Notes: generated from the sequence alone by a model not told the origin. DNA of 64,000 bases from JAHFUA01 sp963733935 (GCA_963733935.1 CAVTEQ010000014.1:434001-498000); one strand, 5' to 3'; positions 37,640-47,613 are shown, counted from the stretch's first letter. Made by a program: numbers and translations.

Positions 37640-37843
37640 GTCCAGTCCGGACCAAAGGAACCGGACTTTCCTGGCTTATGGCAAGGGAAATTACCCACGC
37701 TGGTGATGCCCGTCACAGCATCACCCCTTGCCGGTAACGGATATTCATCCAGAGATAACCGCTGCCGAAAATGCGGGCGCGCTCCTACACTCTCCCAGGG
37801 CATGTGGTCCCGGCATTACCGAAATCTGCTGGAGGATAATGCA
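37640..37843 (+). promoter_or_regulatory. Structured leader of the S53 protease gene (candidate)
   Basis: The 5' region contains GGTGATGC...GCATCACC (37703-37724) and smaller pairings near GTCCGG. It could be a structured mRNA leader, but it matches no riboswitch class I can name. A good ribosome site (GGAGGATAATGCA) precedes ATG 37844. Confidence 0.3.
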
Positions 37844-40800
37844 ATGTTGTCCCTTGCGCAGGTCGTTCGCCGTCTCCTGTCCCTTTTTCCGTTGATTGCG
37901 ATGCTTACGCTTCTGTGTGTCGCATGCTCCCCTTGGGCCCAAGCACAGTCCGCCGATCGCGTGCTCGGGACCATCAACCCCAACGCTCGGACCACGGTGC
38001 CCGGTCACCCTCCGTCCTGGGCGAGTTCGCAGAACGATACTGGCGCTATGCCGGCTGACATAACGCTTGATCACCTGACGTTGATTCTCGCTCGCTCCCC
38101 GGAGATGCAGCAGGCGTTCGAGCAGTTCCTTGCCAGCCAGCAGGATCCCGGTTCAGCCGACTACCACCAGTGGCTCACGCCGATAGAGGTCGGAGAACGG
38201 TTTGGGGTTTCATTGCATGACATCGCCGCCGTCAGTGACTGGCTAAGGTCGCAAGGCCTCCATGTCGACTCCACATCCAGCAGCCGCGACAGAATCACAT
38301 TCAGCGGCTCGGCCTCGGCCGTGGGGAACGCCTTTGGGGCGGAGATGCACTACTTCAAGGTTAACGGCAAGCAGCATATTTCGATTACCAGCGAGCCGCG
38401 GATCCCGGCCGCGCTGGCTCCAGTCATCAAGGCTATTCACGGTCTCTACACCATCGAGCACCATCCCGCGCACAAGAGCACGGTGGGCTACTTTTCCGGC
38501 GACGGCGCGGCGCCGGCCTTGAATGGTTCAGGCGGCAGCCACTTCATAGCACCTGCCGATTTCGCCACGATCTACGATTTGAATTCCGTGTACAACGGAG
38601 GCATCAAAGGAACAGGCCAGACCATCGCGATTGTTGGTGAAGCCCGCGTCTACAACCCTGATATCGAGAACTTTCAGTCTCTCTCTGGGTTGGCCACAAA
38701 GGATCCCACTGTCACCGTCCCGCCCAACGGCGTTGATCCCGGGCCCCCCGCCAGTAGCGGAAACGCTCCGGGCGTGCAAGGGGAAGCTACCCTCGACGTG
38801 GCGCGTTCAGGCAGCATCGCGCCTGACGCCACCATCCTCCTGGTGGTTAGCGCCCTGGCTGGCGGCGGTATCGACACCGCCACCGAATATGTGGTCGATA
38901 CCACGCCGGTCCCGGCCCACATCATGAGCATAAGTTTCATCGGATGCGAGGCCAATGGGGGTCCAGCCGGCGTTGCCTTTTGGGACGCCTTGTTCAGTCA
39001 AGGTGCGGCGGAAGGTATTTCGACCTTTGTCGCCTCGGGCGATGCCGGCGCGGCCGAATGCGATCCCTTCTTTCAAACCCCTCCCGCCTCACAAGTGCTC
39101 ACTCCAAATTACATCTGCTCCTCGAGTTACGCCACCTGTGTGGGCGGAACCGAGTTCGCCGATACGGCCAATCCCAGCCAGTACTGGAGTTCCACTCAGG
39201 GTGCTGGTCTGGAATCGGCGCTCAGCTACATTCCCGAGGGCGGATGGAACGAGCCCATGAACGGAAGCTCCACCCAAGCCGCCGCTTCGGGTGGTGGAGT
39301 AAGCGCTTTTATTCCTACTCCCTCCTGGCAGATTGGCACTGGCGTGCCGGCGGCCCGCGCAGGCCGTTACACCCCGGACGTGGCCTTTAGCTCGTCCGGT
39401 CATGATGGTTACTTCGCCTGTCTCGCCGCCGGCGGCGGCAGTTGCGTGGTGCAGAATAATAATTTTAGTTTCTCAGCTTTCAGCGGCACCTCCGCAGCTG
39501 CGCCCGATATGGCAGGCATTGCCGCGCTGCTCAACCAGAAGGAAGGCGGCCCCCAGGGAAACTTGAATCCCACCCTTTACAAGCTGGCTGCAACCGTCAG
39601 CAATGTCTTCCACGACGTGACCGTCGCTACGAGCGGGGTTTCCAATTGCAGCTTAAGTACACCCAGCATGTGCAACAACAGCACGCCTTCGCCGACCGCT
39701 CTTACGGGAGGCCTTGCCGGCTACTTGGTAGGAGCCGGCTACGACGAAGTAACAGGACTGGGATCGCTTGATGTGGCCAACTTACTAGCCAGTTGGAACA
39801 CAGTGGGTAGCTTGCCATCGGTCACGAGCACGAACCTGACATCGAATTCAAATCCCGCTTTTTCTACTTCTTCTGTTACCTTCACCGCGACGGTGCTGAC
39901 CTCGGGATCAAGCACGCCCACCGGCACCGTAACCTTCCTTGACGGCACAACCTCCCTTGGAACGGGAACGCTGAATGCCTCTGGCGTTGCGACCTTGACA
40001 ACCGCGACCCTGGTTGTGGGTTCTCACTCGATCACAGCGGTTTACCCTGGGGATGCCAACAATGCGGGCAGCACCTCGGCGATGTTGACCGAGACGATTC
40101 AAACCGGGGCTGCAGTTCCGGTGCTGAGCTCGCTATCTCCCTTCAGCGCCACCGCGGGCGGCAGCGCATTCGTCTTGACGGTTTTCGGGTTCAATTTTAC
40201 GGGCACATCGGTTGTGCTTTGGAATGGCAGCAGCCGACCTACCTCTATCACGGGTAACACCATTCTGCAGGCCGCTATTACTGCCAATGACATCGCAACT
40301 GTGGGGGTTGCTTCCGTGTCCGTGATGAACTCCGCTGGCGATATCTCCAACTCGCAAACCTTTGACATTCTGGAAACTTTCACCGGCAACGGTGGATATC
40401 TGAGCATGTTCCAGAACGGTGGGGTGCTGGGGAATTCGGTGTTGTTCCAGAACAATGGTTTAGTCGGTCTAAACACCACCACGCCGCAAGCGGCCCTGGA
40501 CGTGAACCTCACCACCAGCACGGCGGCGGCGGCGCTCAATACGAACGTAGCCTACGCTAACACTTCGCCGATTAATGGGGTGGCCACCTCGATGAACCTC
40601 AACTTCCTCGACAAGAGCCAGGCGACGACGCTGTCCAAACAGACGGCGCGGATCATCTACCAACGCGACGCCTCGGCGACGGGCGGCGTCTCCGCGTTTG
40701 ACACTATTTTCACCATGGGCTCTTTCCTGTTTGCCAATGCCCCTTACCAGTTACGCGGGTTGAGCGTCGAGGGACCGGTGATCGTCCCGGGCAAGACGCT

Positions 40801-41467
40801 GGGTAACTTCACCGGACTGCTGATCAGCGCGCCCTCCGGAGGCGGGACGGTAAGCAGCACGAATGCCATCCTGACCGCCCCCAATTCAGGCAATGTGGGG
40901 CTGGGCACGCTCTCGCCGGCAACCGCGCTCCAGGTCGCAGGCGACATCCGGGTTGGAACTTCTGGGAGTAATGGCTGTCTGCAGAGTTTTTCCGGAGCCG
41001 GGCTGGTTGGCACGTGCACATCCGACGCGCGGCTGAAGACCAACATCCTGCCCTTTGCGCCGGTACTGAACAAGCTGGTCCGCTTGCAGCCGGTGCATTT
41101 CGACTGGAAGATGAGCCAGTATCCGGAGTATCGCTTCGGCGCCGGCCGCAACGCGGGATTGCTGGCGCAGGACGTAGAGAGCGTCTTTCCGGAGATGGTG
41201 ACTACCGACGAGCGCGGCTTCAAGATGGTGAACTACAGCGAACTTCCCTATCTGACGCTGGTCGCCATCCGCGAGCTGAAATTCGAGAACGATTCCCTGC
41301 GCGCGCAACTTGCCCAGCGGCAACGCGAGCTGGAGGAACTGCGGCAGCAGGTAGACGCCGTGGGAGCGCGTCTGGCCAAGGTCGAGAAACGGCAATCCCA
41401 CCGGAGCACGAAGCGGGCACGGGCGGCCGGAAAATCACGCAAGGAAGCGGCGGTCAGGACCCCATAG
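37844..41467 (+). CDS. S53 (pro-kumamolisin) serine protease with Ig-like, IPT and C-terminal S74 domains
   Basis: A 1207-aa secreted protein. Signal peptide first; pro-kumamolisin activation domain about 40-190; S53 catalytic domain about 240-700 with Glu314 and Asp318 (GEATLDVARSG), oxyanion Asp400 (VASGDAG) and Ser550 (SGTSAAAP). An Ig-like repeat (TVTFTATVLTSGSSTPTGTVTF) and an IPT/TIG domain (LSSLSPFSATAGG) follow, then a tail-fibre-like beta region and a C-terminal S74 chaperone domain (SDARLKTNI, self-cleavage Ser about 1060, closing coiled coil). S74 domains are best known from phage and endosialidase tails. The combination with an S53 protease is unusual. Confidence 0.88.
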   Translation: MLSLAQVVRRLLSLFPLIAMLTLLCVACSPWAQAQSADRVLGTINPNARTTVPGHPPSWASSQNDTGAMPADITLDHLTLILARSPEMQQAFEQFLASQQDPGSADYHQWLTPIEVGERFGVSLHDIAAVSDWLRSQGLHVDSTSSSRDRITFSGSASAVGNAFGAEMHYFKVNGKQHISITSEPRIPAALAPVIKAIHGLYTIEHHPAHKSTVGYFSGDGAAPALNGSGGSHFIAPADFATIYDLNSVYNGGIKGTGQTIAIVGEARVYNPDIENFQSLSGLATKDPTVTVPPNGVDPGPPASSGNAPGVQGEATLDVARSGSIAPDATILLVVSALAGGGIDTATEYVVDTTPVPAHIMSISFIGCEANGGPAGVAFWDALFSQGAAEGISTFVASGDAGAAECDPFFQTPPASQVLTPNYICSSSYATCVGGTEFADTANPSQYWSSTQGAGLESALSYIPEGGWNEPMNGSSTQAAASGGGVSAFIPTPSWQIGTGVPAARAGRYTPDVAFSSSGHDGYFACLAAGGGSCVVQNNNFSFSAFSGTSAAAPDMAGIAALLNQKEGGPQGNLNPTLYKLAATVSNVFHDVTVATSGVSNCSLSTPSMCNNSTPSPTALTGGLAGYLVGAGYDEVTGLGSLDVANLLASWNTVGSLPSVTSTNLTSNSNPAFSTSSVTFTATVLTSGSSTPTGTVTFLDGTTSLGTGTLNASGVATLTTATLVVGSHSITAVYPGDANNAGSTSAMLTETIQTGAAVPVLSSLSPFSATAGGSAFVLTVFGFNFTGTSVVLWNGSSRPTSITGNTILQAAITANDIATVGVASVSVMNSAGDISNSQTFDILETFTGNGGYLSMFQNGGVLGNSVLFQNNGLVGLNTTTPQAALDVNLTTSTAAAALNTNVAYANTSPINGVATSMNLNFLDKSQATTLSKQTARIIYQRDASATGGVSAFDTIFTMGSFLFANAPYQLRGLSVEGPVIVPGKTLGNFTGLLISAPSGGGTVSSTNAILTAPNSGNVGLGTLSPATALQVAGDIRVGTSGSNGCLQSFSGAGLVGTCTSDARLKTNILPFAPVLNKLVRLQPVHFDWKMSQYPEYRFGAGRNAGLLAQDVESVFPEMVTTDERGFKMVNYSELPYLTLVAIRELKFENDSLRAQLAQRQRELEELRQQVDAVGARLAKVEKRQSHRSTKRARAAGKSRKEAAVRTP

Positions 41468-41511
41468 CGGCGGCCGGTCAGGCTGAGGTTGCCACAGGCC
41501 GGTCACGGCAT

Positions 41512-42003
41512 TTATTTTCGAGAGCGGGCTAGAGGCTGGCTGTGGCGAGCCGGCGGCGTCGGCAGGCTGCGGGCGGTGTTTTCGTCCGCATTAGGCAGAA
41601 CCTCACGCAGGCACCAATCGATGCGCGCCACAGCCTGGCGGATATCGTCGACCGCGCTGGAGTCCGCCATCGACAGCACGGAGCGGCTGACGATCACCTG
41701 CAGGGCATTGCGAATGTGATGATTCATATCGGCGACGATGCTCATCAGCTGGCGGTGTCGCGCCAGTTCACGCTCGTGTCGCAATTGCTGCGCGATGCCC
41801 AGCGCGAACACCAGCCCGCTCAGCAGAAAATTATCGAGGAGCGGGACCTCCCGGCGCAGCCCATGGTGGCTGAACCAGGCATCCACCCAATACACCGCTG
41901 CGAAGATAACCATGGCGGAAAAAGCAGCCCATTTGAATCGCAAGGCGCGCTCCAGCAGACCAGTCCCCCGCTCTGAGCTTGGAGGACGCAGCGATGAGTG
42001 CAT
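41512..42003 (-). CDS. Membrane DHp-like protein lacking a kinase ATPase domain
   Basis: A 163-aa protein with two membrane segments followed by a histidine-kinase-like H-box helix (LMSIVADMNHHIRNALQVIVSR). The second helix of the dimerisation domain follows, but there is no N or G box, so it cannot phosphorylate itself. It may act as a phosphotransfer or docking protein, or be a stand-alone remnant of a sensor kinase. GGAGGTC precedes the ATG. The strand faces away from the S53 gene. Confidence 0.6.
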   Translation of the reverse strand: MHSSLRPPSSERGTGLLERALRFKWAAFSAMVIFAAVYWVDAWFSHHGLRREVPLLDNFLLSGLVFALGIAQQLRHERELARHRQLMSIVADMNHHIRNALQVIVSRSVLSMADSSAVDDIRQAVARIDWCLREVLPNADENTARSLPTPPARHSQPLARSRK

Positions 42004-42124
42004 CCGGAAGGACCTCCAGCGTACTTATATCCTAACTGCGGCAACGTGGATGTAAAGAGAGGTAAATTCTTCTTTGCCCAGGAAGCCCCCGCTTCCACTG
42101 GCCTCAGCGAAGACGAAATCGGCT

Positions 42125-43789
42125 TTAGAAACTAATGGCGAGCCCGCCGCGAATCGAACGCGATGACTGCACCAAGTACAGCGTGCGCCCATCCTGCCCC
42201 ACTACCGGGATATACCCCTGAGCCAGCAAGTTGTGAAGGTCGAGCAGCGCCTCCATATGTCCAGGCAGGAAGGAGACGGGTAGCGGCTGGCGAATGCATA
42301 GGTTCAGAAAGGCATCGGATTCGCCGGGAGAAACGTTGAACATATCGACCGGCGTCAGAGCGGACCCGCTGGTCCACTTGTAGGAAGCTGTCCACCGGGT
42401 CTTACCGCGTGGAACGTCGCCGGCCAGCTTGACCGTTGCCGCGTGCCTGCGACCCACCCGTAACGGCTCCCCGCCCTCTTGCCAGGAAGCGTCCGGCGGC
42501 AGAGTGACCGCGCCGCCATAGCCGTAATCCAACGTGCCCGTCAGGTCAGGAAGAAGCTGGCGCTGCGCCACCGCCCGCACACCCTGGGTGGAGAGCTCGC
42601 CGCCGTTGTAAGTGAAAGTGCCGGAATAGACGTCGGGGAGCAAATCGCCGGAGTCGATACCCAGGGCGCCCACTCCGACCAGGGCTACGTCGCGTACGTG
42701 ATCGGAATAGGCGGCGACCTGCAGGTTGTTCTTGCCCAAGCGGTGCGATACCGAGAGTTCCTGGTGCTGGGCGTGCTCCAGCCGGGCGCGGTCCCCCCGC
42801 AACGAGACTCGCGGTCCCGACTCGTAAGGAGCGGCGTCGAAGCCCTCGGCGGCGCGGGTATTAGGTTGCGAGGTGGCATAGCGGTACTCGACCATGGTCC
42901 TTGGCGAGACGTGCACCAGCACCGCCGCGCTGGGACGAAATGCCCTCTGCTGACCGCGGAAATCGACTGCCTGGAAGTCGCTTCCCAGGCTGAGCTCGAT
43001 GAAATCGGCAAACGTGATGCCATCCGCCACCGAAAAACTCAGGGCATCGAGAGCGCCATTCTGCTGCGCCGAGCCGGGCATCGCAATGCGGCGCGCCGTC
43101 AGCGCCAATTGTGGACGCGATCCGTCCGCCATCTGATGCGAATAACCGGCCCGCACCACGGCGGCGGGGGTGCCGCTCCCGTATCCCACATTGCCGCCCA
43201 GGGTCAAAGTTCCCGCGGAGAAGAGCGACTGATCGATGCGGAACTGGGTCGTCATGTCCGCGGCTCCGCCGAAGCCATCGTTCTCGGAGCCTGCCAGGAA
43301 CGCCAACTGCCCCCGTAGGGCGCGGTTTGTCTTTTCGGCCGGAGCAGCGTCATCGAGCACGCGCAGAATGGGACGGCTGGTCGTGGCGCGCAGGGTCCAC
43401 TTCCAGTCGTCATCCTGCTGGGAAGAAGTGCGGCGAGGTGGCAGCCACTGCGCCGCTTCGAACAGCGTGGTCAGCGTGAGGTTTACGATCAGATTAGCGC
43501 CGGCGCGCAGCGCGACATTTTCGCGCAGACTGGGCAGGTAGGAAGGCGCCGATGCCTTGACCTGGTAGGCGCCGGCTGCCAGACCGGAAGCCTTGTAATA
43601 GCCGCGGGCGTCGGTAAAAACGGTTGCGCCCAGCGGCGCCTGGGGCGAAACGATCTCCACCGCCACGCTCATCTGCGGCACGCCGTTGGCGTTGGTCACA
43701 TACCCGGAGATGGAGCCGGCCGTCGCGCCGGCACACGCCGACACCGTCGCAAAGAACAGCGCCAGCAGGCTCCCGAGTTTTCGCGCCAT
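42125..43789 (-). CDS. Outer-membrane beta-barrel with carboxypeptidase-regulatory domain
   Basis: A 554-aa exported protein. Signal peptide MARKLGSLLALFFATVSACA, then a carboxypeptidase-regulatory-like domain (SISGYVTNANGVPQMSVAVEIVSP... GYYKASGLAAGAYQV) and a long beta-barrel ending in aromatic SIRGGLAISF. It resembles the N-plug plus barrel layout of TonB-dependent acidobacterial proteins, but no TonB box is visible. ATG 43789 is preferred to 43864, which would add residues before the signal peptide. Confidence 0.78.
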   Translation of the reverse strand: MARKLGSLLALFFATVSACAGATAGSISGYVTNANGVPQMSVAVEIVSPQAPLGATVFTDARGYYKASGLAAGAYQVKASAPSYLPSLRENVALRAGANLIVNLTLTTLFEAAQWLPPRRTSSQQDDDWKWTLRATTSRPILRVLDDAAPAEKTNRALRGQLAFLAGSENDGFGGAADMTTQFRIDQSLFSAGTLTLGGNVGYGSGTPAAVVRAGYSHQMADGSRPQLALTARRIAMPGSAQQNGALDALSFSVADGITFADFIELSLGSDFQAVDFRGQQRAFRPSAAVLVHVSPRTMVEYRYATSQPNTRAAEGFDAAPYESGPRVSLRGDRARLEHAQHQELSVSHRLGKNNLQVAAYSDHVRDVALVGVGALGIDSGDLLPDVYSGTFTYNGGELSTQGVRAVAQRQLLPDLTGTLDYGYGGAVTLPPDASWQEGGEPLRVGRRHAATVKLAGDVPRGKTRWTASYKWTSGSALTPVDMFNVSPGESDAFLNLCIRQPLPVSFLPGHMEALLDLHNLLAQGYIPVVGQDGRTLYLVQSSRSIRGGLAISF

Positions 43790-44237
43790 CCTCACAACCC
43801 TACCCCCTGTGAATAGGGGGAATTCCTCCGCTGAAGGCCAGAGGCACAACCACTTTTGCGGCACGGAACCAGCCCTGCGGGTCCGTTACGGTTGCGGCTC
43901 CTGGGCAAGCCGCATAAGCCTGTAGATTCTATGTCCTAAGATACAGAAAAGGCAAGGTTCAGTGCCCCATGAGGCACCTGGACCAGGGCCGCTCGACCCA
44001 TTATTTCCGGGGGCACCACGGCTCGACACAGGTGCGAACCACGGCGCGCGCCGATATAATCGAAGCAGCGGGGAGAGGTAAGGTTCGTTGATAGAAGGGG
44101 CTGACCCGGCGCAGAGGTCCGAGGATGGCCTGTACCCGCGAACTTTCAGCGGCGATCCAACGTATCTTTGAAGGCGGCTCATTCTCACGAAGGGGGCATG
44201 GTGCGCGGCCAACGCCGCCGCCGCTAACAGAGGATTC
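43790..44237. other. Divergent promoter region, no gene seen
   Basis: About 450 bases between the outer-membrane protein gene and the divergently transcribed adaptor gene. It must carry both promoters. I see no clear -35/-10 pair and no ORF with coding character; a 171-codon minus ORF overlapping it lacks a family. Confidence 0.4.
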
Positions 44238-45614
44238 ATGAACTGGAAGAAGATCGGCATCATCGCGGGAGCCGTCATCGTGCTGGGCTCGGTGGTTGGG
44301 TTCACCGTGTACCAAAGCCGCAAGAACGTAGTTGCGGTGCAAAGCGGGCGCGTGGTGCGCGAGGACCTGGCCAGCGTGGTAACCGCTTCCGGCGAGGTCA
44401 ATCCCTGGACCTACGTCAACATCGGGGCGAACGCCTTCGGCAAGATCACGCATCTCTACGTCAAGGAAGGCGACCGGGTCAAGAAGGGACAATTGCTGGC
44501 GCAGATCGAGAACGTGCAGCCGGCGGCCGATGTGTCGGCAATGCGCGCTTCCCTGCAAGCATCGACCGGAGATGAAGCCGCCGCCGATGCCGCCTATAAC
44601 ACGGCCATCGCCGATCTGGCCCGCGCCAAAGCCGACGCCGAACAGAAGAGGCTCGACTTTGAGCGGGCCCAGGGGCTCTTCAAAGATCAGCTCATCGCCA
44701 AGCAGGAATACGACGCGCGCAAAGCTGCCTGGGAAGCCTCCGCCAGCGGGTTGGATCAGGCGCAGGCGCGCATCGTGCAGGCCAAGGCGCAGCGCGGGGC
44801 CTCGCAGGAGCGCGTGAAGCAGGCGGGCGCCAGTCTCACGCACGCGTCCGACGTGCTGCAGAAAACGGTGTACAGCGCTCCCTTCGACGGCACCATTACC
44901 AACCTGCCGGTGCGCGAGGGCGAGACGGTGGTGATCGGAATCCAGAACCAACCCGGCAGTACGCTGATGACGCTGGCTGATATGTCGGTCATCACGGCCG
45001 AGGTAAAGGTCGATGAGACCGACATCGTCAACGTCAAGCTGGGACAGCCTGCCGACGTCACCATCGATGCCATACCCAATAAAATTTTCAAGGGGCACGT
45101 CAGCGAGATCGGGGAGAACGCCATCGTGCGTTCCACCGGCGTGGCCACTTCGCAGACGCTGGCCAGCAGCCAGGAAGCCAAGGATTTCAAGGTGAAGGTC
45201 ACACTCGATGATCCGCCGCAGAATCTGCGGCCCGGGCTCTCTACCACCGCCAAGATCACGACGGCCACCCGAGCGAACGTGCTGGCGATTCCGATTCAGG
45301 CACTGACCATCCGCCAGCGGGGTGACCTGGAGCCGAAAACTAAGGCTAAGGGATCCGTGCAGGCGGCTGCGCCTTCGCCCATGCAGGCCAAGAAGGACAA
45401 AGAAGAGATTCAGGGAGTGTTCGTGATCCGCAGCGGCAAGGCGGTCTTCGTGCCGGTAGAAACCGGCATCACCGGCACTACTGATATCGAAGTCACGAGC
45501 GGGCTAAAGGCGGATGACGAGATTGTAGTGGGTAGTTACAAAGTTCTGCGCACCCTCAAGAACGAAGCCGCGATCAAGATCGATAACACCGTCAAAAAGC
45601 AGGAAGAGTCGTGA
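44238..45614 (+). CDS. MacA/HlyD-type efflux periplasmic adaptor
   Basis: A 458-aa membrane-fusion protein: N-terminal membrane anchor (IGIIAGAVIVLGSVVGF), lipoyl half-motif (YVNIGANAFGKITHLYVKEGDRVKKGQLLAQIE), long coiled-coil hairpin (about 95-210), the second half (SAPFDGTITNLPVREGETV) and beta-barrel with DETDIVNVKLGQPADVTIDA. It belongs to the MacA group that works with a MacB-type ABC pump and TolC. The ATPase gene follows 53 bases later, but no permease is next to them; a MacB-like permease lies at 6269. Confidence 0.92.
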   Translation: MNWKKIGIIAGAVIVLGSVVGFTVYQSRKNVVAVQSGRVVREDLASVVTASGEVNPWTYVNIGANAFGKITHLYVKEGDRVKKGQLLAQIENVQPAADVSAMRASLQASTGDEAAADAAYNTAIADLARAKADAEQKRLDFERAQGLFKDQLIAKQEYDARKAAWEASASGLDQAQARIVQAKAQRGASQERVKQAGASLTHASDVLQKTVYSAPFDGTITNLPVREGETVVIGIQNQPGSTLMTLADMSVITAEVKVDETDIVNVKLGQPADVTIDAIPNKIFKGHVSEIGENAIVRSTGVATSQTLASSQEAKDFKVKVTLDDPPQNLRPGLSTTAKITTATRANVLAIPIQALTIRQRGDLEPKTKAKGSVQAAAPSPMQAKKDKEEIQGVFVIRSGKAVFVPVETGITGTTDIEVTSGLKADDEIVVGSYKVLRTLKNEAAIKIDNTVKKQEES

Positions 45615-45667
45615 CGTAAAGCAGGATACAGCGTCTAAGTTTTGAGACGAGGAGTCAGGAGTCAGGA

Positions 45668-46408
45668 ATGTCCACTCAAGTCGCCACCATCAGCGAGAAA
45701 CCCACGGTCCCGCCCGCCAACTGCATGATCTGCACCGAGGACCTGTGGAAGACCTACGACATGGGTTCGGAGCAACAGGTGCACGCCCTGCGCGGAGTGG
45801 ACCTGCGCATCGAGCGTAATGAATACGTCGCCATCATGGGACCGTCGGGCTCGGGCAAGTCCACGCTGATGAATCTGATCGGCTGCCTGGATACTCCCAG
45901 CAAGGGTCGCTACTGGCTCAACCAGCAACTGGTCAGCGAGCTGAACGACGACGAATTGGCGCGCATCCGCAATAAAGAAATCGGCTTTGTGTTCCAGACG
46001 TTCAATCTGCTGGCCCGCGCCACCGCGCTGCACAACGTCGAGTTGCCGCTCATCTACAACGGCACGGCGTCGGAAGAGCGCATCGAGCGCGCCAAGGCGG
46101 CGCTGAAGGCGGTCGATCTAGCCGACCGCATGATGCACAAGCCCAACGAGCTCTCCGGAGGGCAGCGCCAGCGGGTAGCCGTCGCTCGCGCTTTGGTCAA
46201 CAATCCCGCCATCATCCTGGCCGACGAACCCACCGGCAATCTGGACTCGCAGACTGGAGCGGAGATCATGGCCTTATTCGATCGCCTCCACCGCGAAGGC
46301 AACACCATGGTGCTGGTCACCCACGAGCACGACATCGCCGAGTACGCCCACCGCGTCATCCACCTCAAGGACGGCAAGATCGCCGGCGACGTGCGCAAAC
46401 CGAAGTAG
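45668..46408 (+). CDS. MacB/LolD-type ABC transporter ATPase
   Basis: A 246-aa ATPase. Walker A is GPSGSGKST (near residue 61), Q-loop in FVFQTFNLLA, signature LSGGQRQRVAVARAL, Walker B IILADEPTGNLDS and the H-loop VTHEHDI. The group energises extraction-type exporters such as MacB and LolCDE. A short AGGAGTCAGGAGTCAGGA repeat precedes the start and may serve as its ribosome site. It is followed convergently by the TPR gene, so no permease is linked. Confidence 0.93.
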   Translation: MSTQVATISEKPTVPPANCMICTEDLWKTYDMGSEQQVHALRGVDLRIERNEYVAIMGPSGSGKSTLMNLIGCLDTPSKGRYWLNQQLVSELNDDELARIRNKEIGFVFQTFNLLARATALHNVELPLIYNGTASEERIERAKAALKAVDLADRMMHKPNELSGGQRQRVAVARALVNNPAIILADEPTGNLDSQTGAEIMALFDRLHREGNTMVLVTHEHDIAEYAHRVIHLKDGKIAGDVRKPK

Positions 46409-46437
46409 ATCCACACATTCGCAAGGCGTACCTCCTA

Positions 46438-47517
46438 TTACGCGCGATTCGCGCTGTACAGATTCGCGCGTGCACGCCGGAGATGCGGATGCTCCGGCGG
46501 CAATCGTTTTTCGAGAGCCGCGACTGCCGCTTCGAGCAGCGGCGCTGCTTCCGCCGGCCGTCCGGTTTCGCTCAGCAGCCTGCCGAGATTGTTGAGGGTG
46601 ATCGCAAGATCAGTGTTATCGGCCCCCAGCAGTCTTTCTTTGATGGCCAGCGCGCGGCGGTAGTGCTCCTCCGCATCGCGATGCAGGCCGTGCGCGGCCA
46701 GCAAGGCGGCGAGATTGTGCAACGTGGCCGCCACTTCATAGTGCTCGGGACCGTAGGCCTGCTCAAAGACCGCGAGCGCGCGCCGGTAGATCGGCTCGCT
46801 TTCATCGTAGCGCTCGAGGCCATCGAGGACGCCGGCGTAGGCGGTCGCGTCGACCATGGTACGCGGATCGGCCTCGCCAAAAAGCCGCTGCGAAACCTCC
46901 CATGCTTTGCGCGCCGGCTCTTCGGCAGCGGCAAAATCGCCGCGCGCGTGGAGAATCCCGCCGATGTTGTGATACACGGTGGCGGCGGCCTGCGATTCCT
47001 CGCCCTGGGAGGCGATGATCGGCGCGAGCGCTTCGCGGTAGAGCTTCAATCCGTCATCGAAGCGGCCCCAGTATTTGTAGAGCACGGCGAGATTGTTGCG
47101 CGCTTCGCCAGCTTCTGCGGAGGTCTCGCCAAACTGAGTGAGTGAGATTGCGAGAGCCTCCTTGAGGTCGGCTTCGGCCCGCGTGTAATCGCCCTGAATG
47201 CGGCGAAGTTCCCCGGCGATAGCAAGAGTCCTGGCCCGAATCCGCGTAGCATCTTCCCCACTGAAGCGTTCGCCCAAAGCCTGTTCGATGGAGATCGCGC
47301 GCTCGGCCAGCGCCAGCGCTTCGGCGAAGTTCTGCCGCTGCTGTTCGATTTCCGCCAGATCGTTGAGCAGATTGGCAACGTCGGGCGAGTCGGCGCCCTC
47401 GGCCAATTCCATCAGCCGAAGCGCTTCGCGGCCGGCATCGGCAGCCTCGTCGAGCTTTCCCTCGGCTCCGAGAGCCCAGCTCTGCTCCTGCAGTTCGATG
47501 GCGCGTTCGACGGTCAT
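46438..47517 (-). CDS. TPR (kinesin light chain-like) repeat protein
   Basis: A 359-aa protein made almost wholly of TPRs of the 42-residue kinesin-light-chain type (repeats such as AATLHNLAALLAAHGLHRDAEEHYRRALAIKE and LAITLNNLGRLLSETGRPAEAAPLLEAAV). No signal peptide. TPRs bind peptides and proteins. It lies about 100 bases downstream of the 21-residue ORF and the first conserved element, so the peptide may be its ligand (speculation). Confidence 0.83.
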   Translation of the reverse strand: MTVERAIELQEQSWALGAEGKLDEAADAGREALRLMELAEGADSPDVANLLNDLAEIEQQRQNFAEALALAERAISIEQALGERFSGEDATRIRARTLAIAGELRRIQGDYTRAEADLKEALAISLTQFGETSAEAGEARNNLAVLYKYWGRFDDGLKLYREALAPIIASQGEESQAAATVYHNIGGILHARGDFAAAEEPARKAWEVSQRLFGEADPRTMVDATAYAGVLDGLERYDESEPIYRRALAVFEQAYGPEHYEVAATLHNLAALLAAHGLHRDAEEHYRRALAIKERLLGADNTDLAITLNNLGRLLSETGRPAEAAPLLEAAVAALEKRLPPEHPHLRRARANLYSANRA

Positions 47518-47613
47518 AGCGGCTCTTCTCGGTCGGGTGCCCGGTTTTGGGAAGGGTGGGAACTCTGAACAGACCCACCCTTGGCAGAAACGGCCAAGGG
47601 TGGGGCACGCGCA

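Noticed and set aside
37590..37843. Riboswitch in the leader of the S53 protease gene
   Set aside because: I find no match to c-di-GMP, cobalamin, SAM or other classes by eye; kept only as a candidate structured leader.
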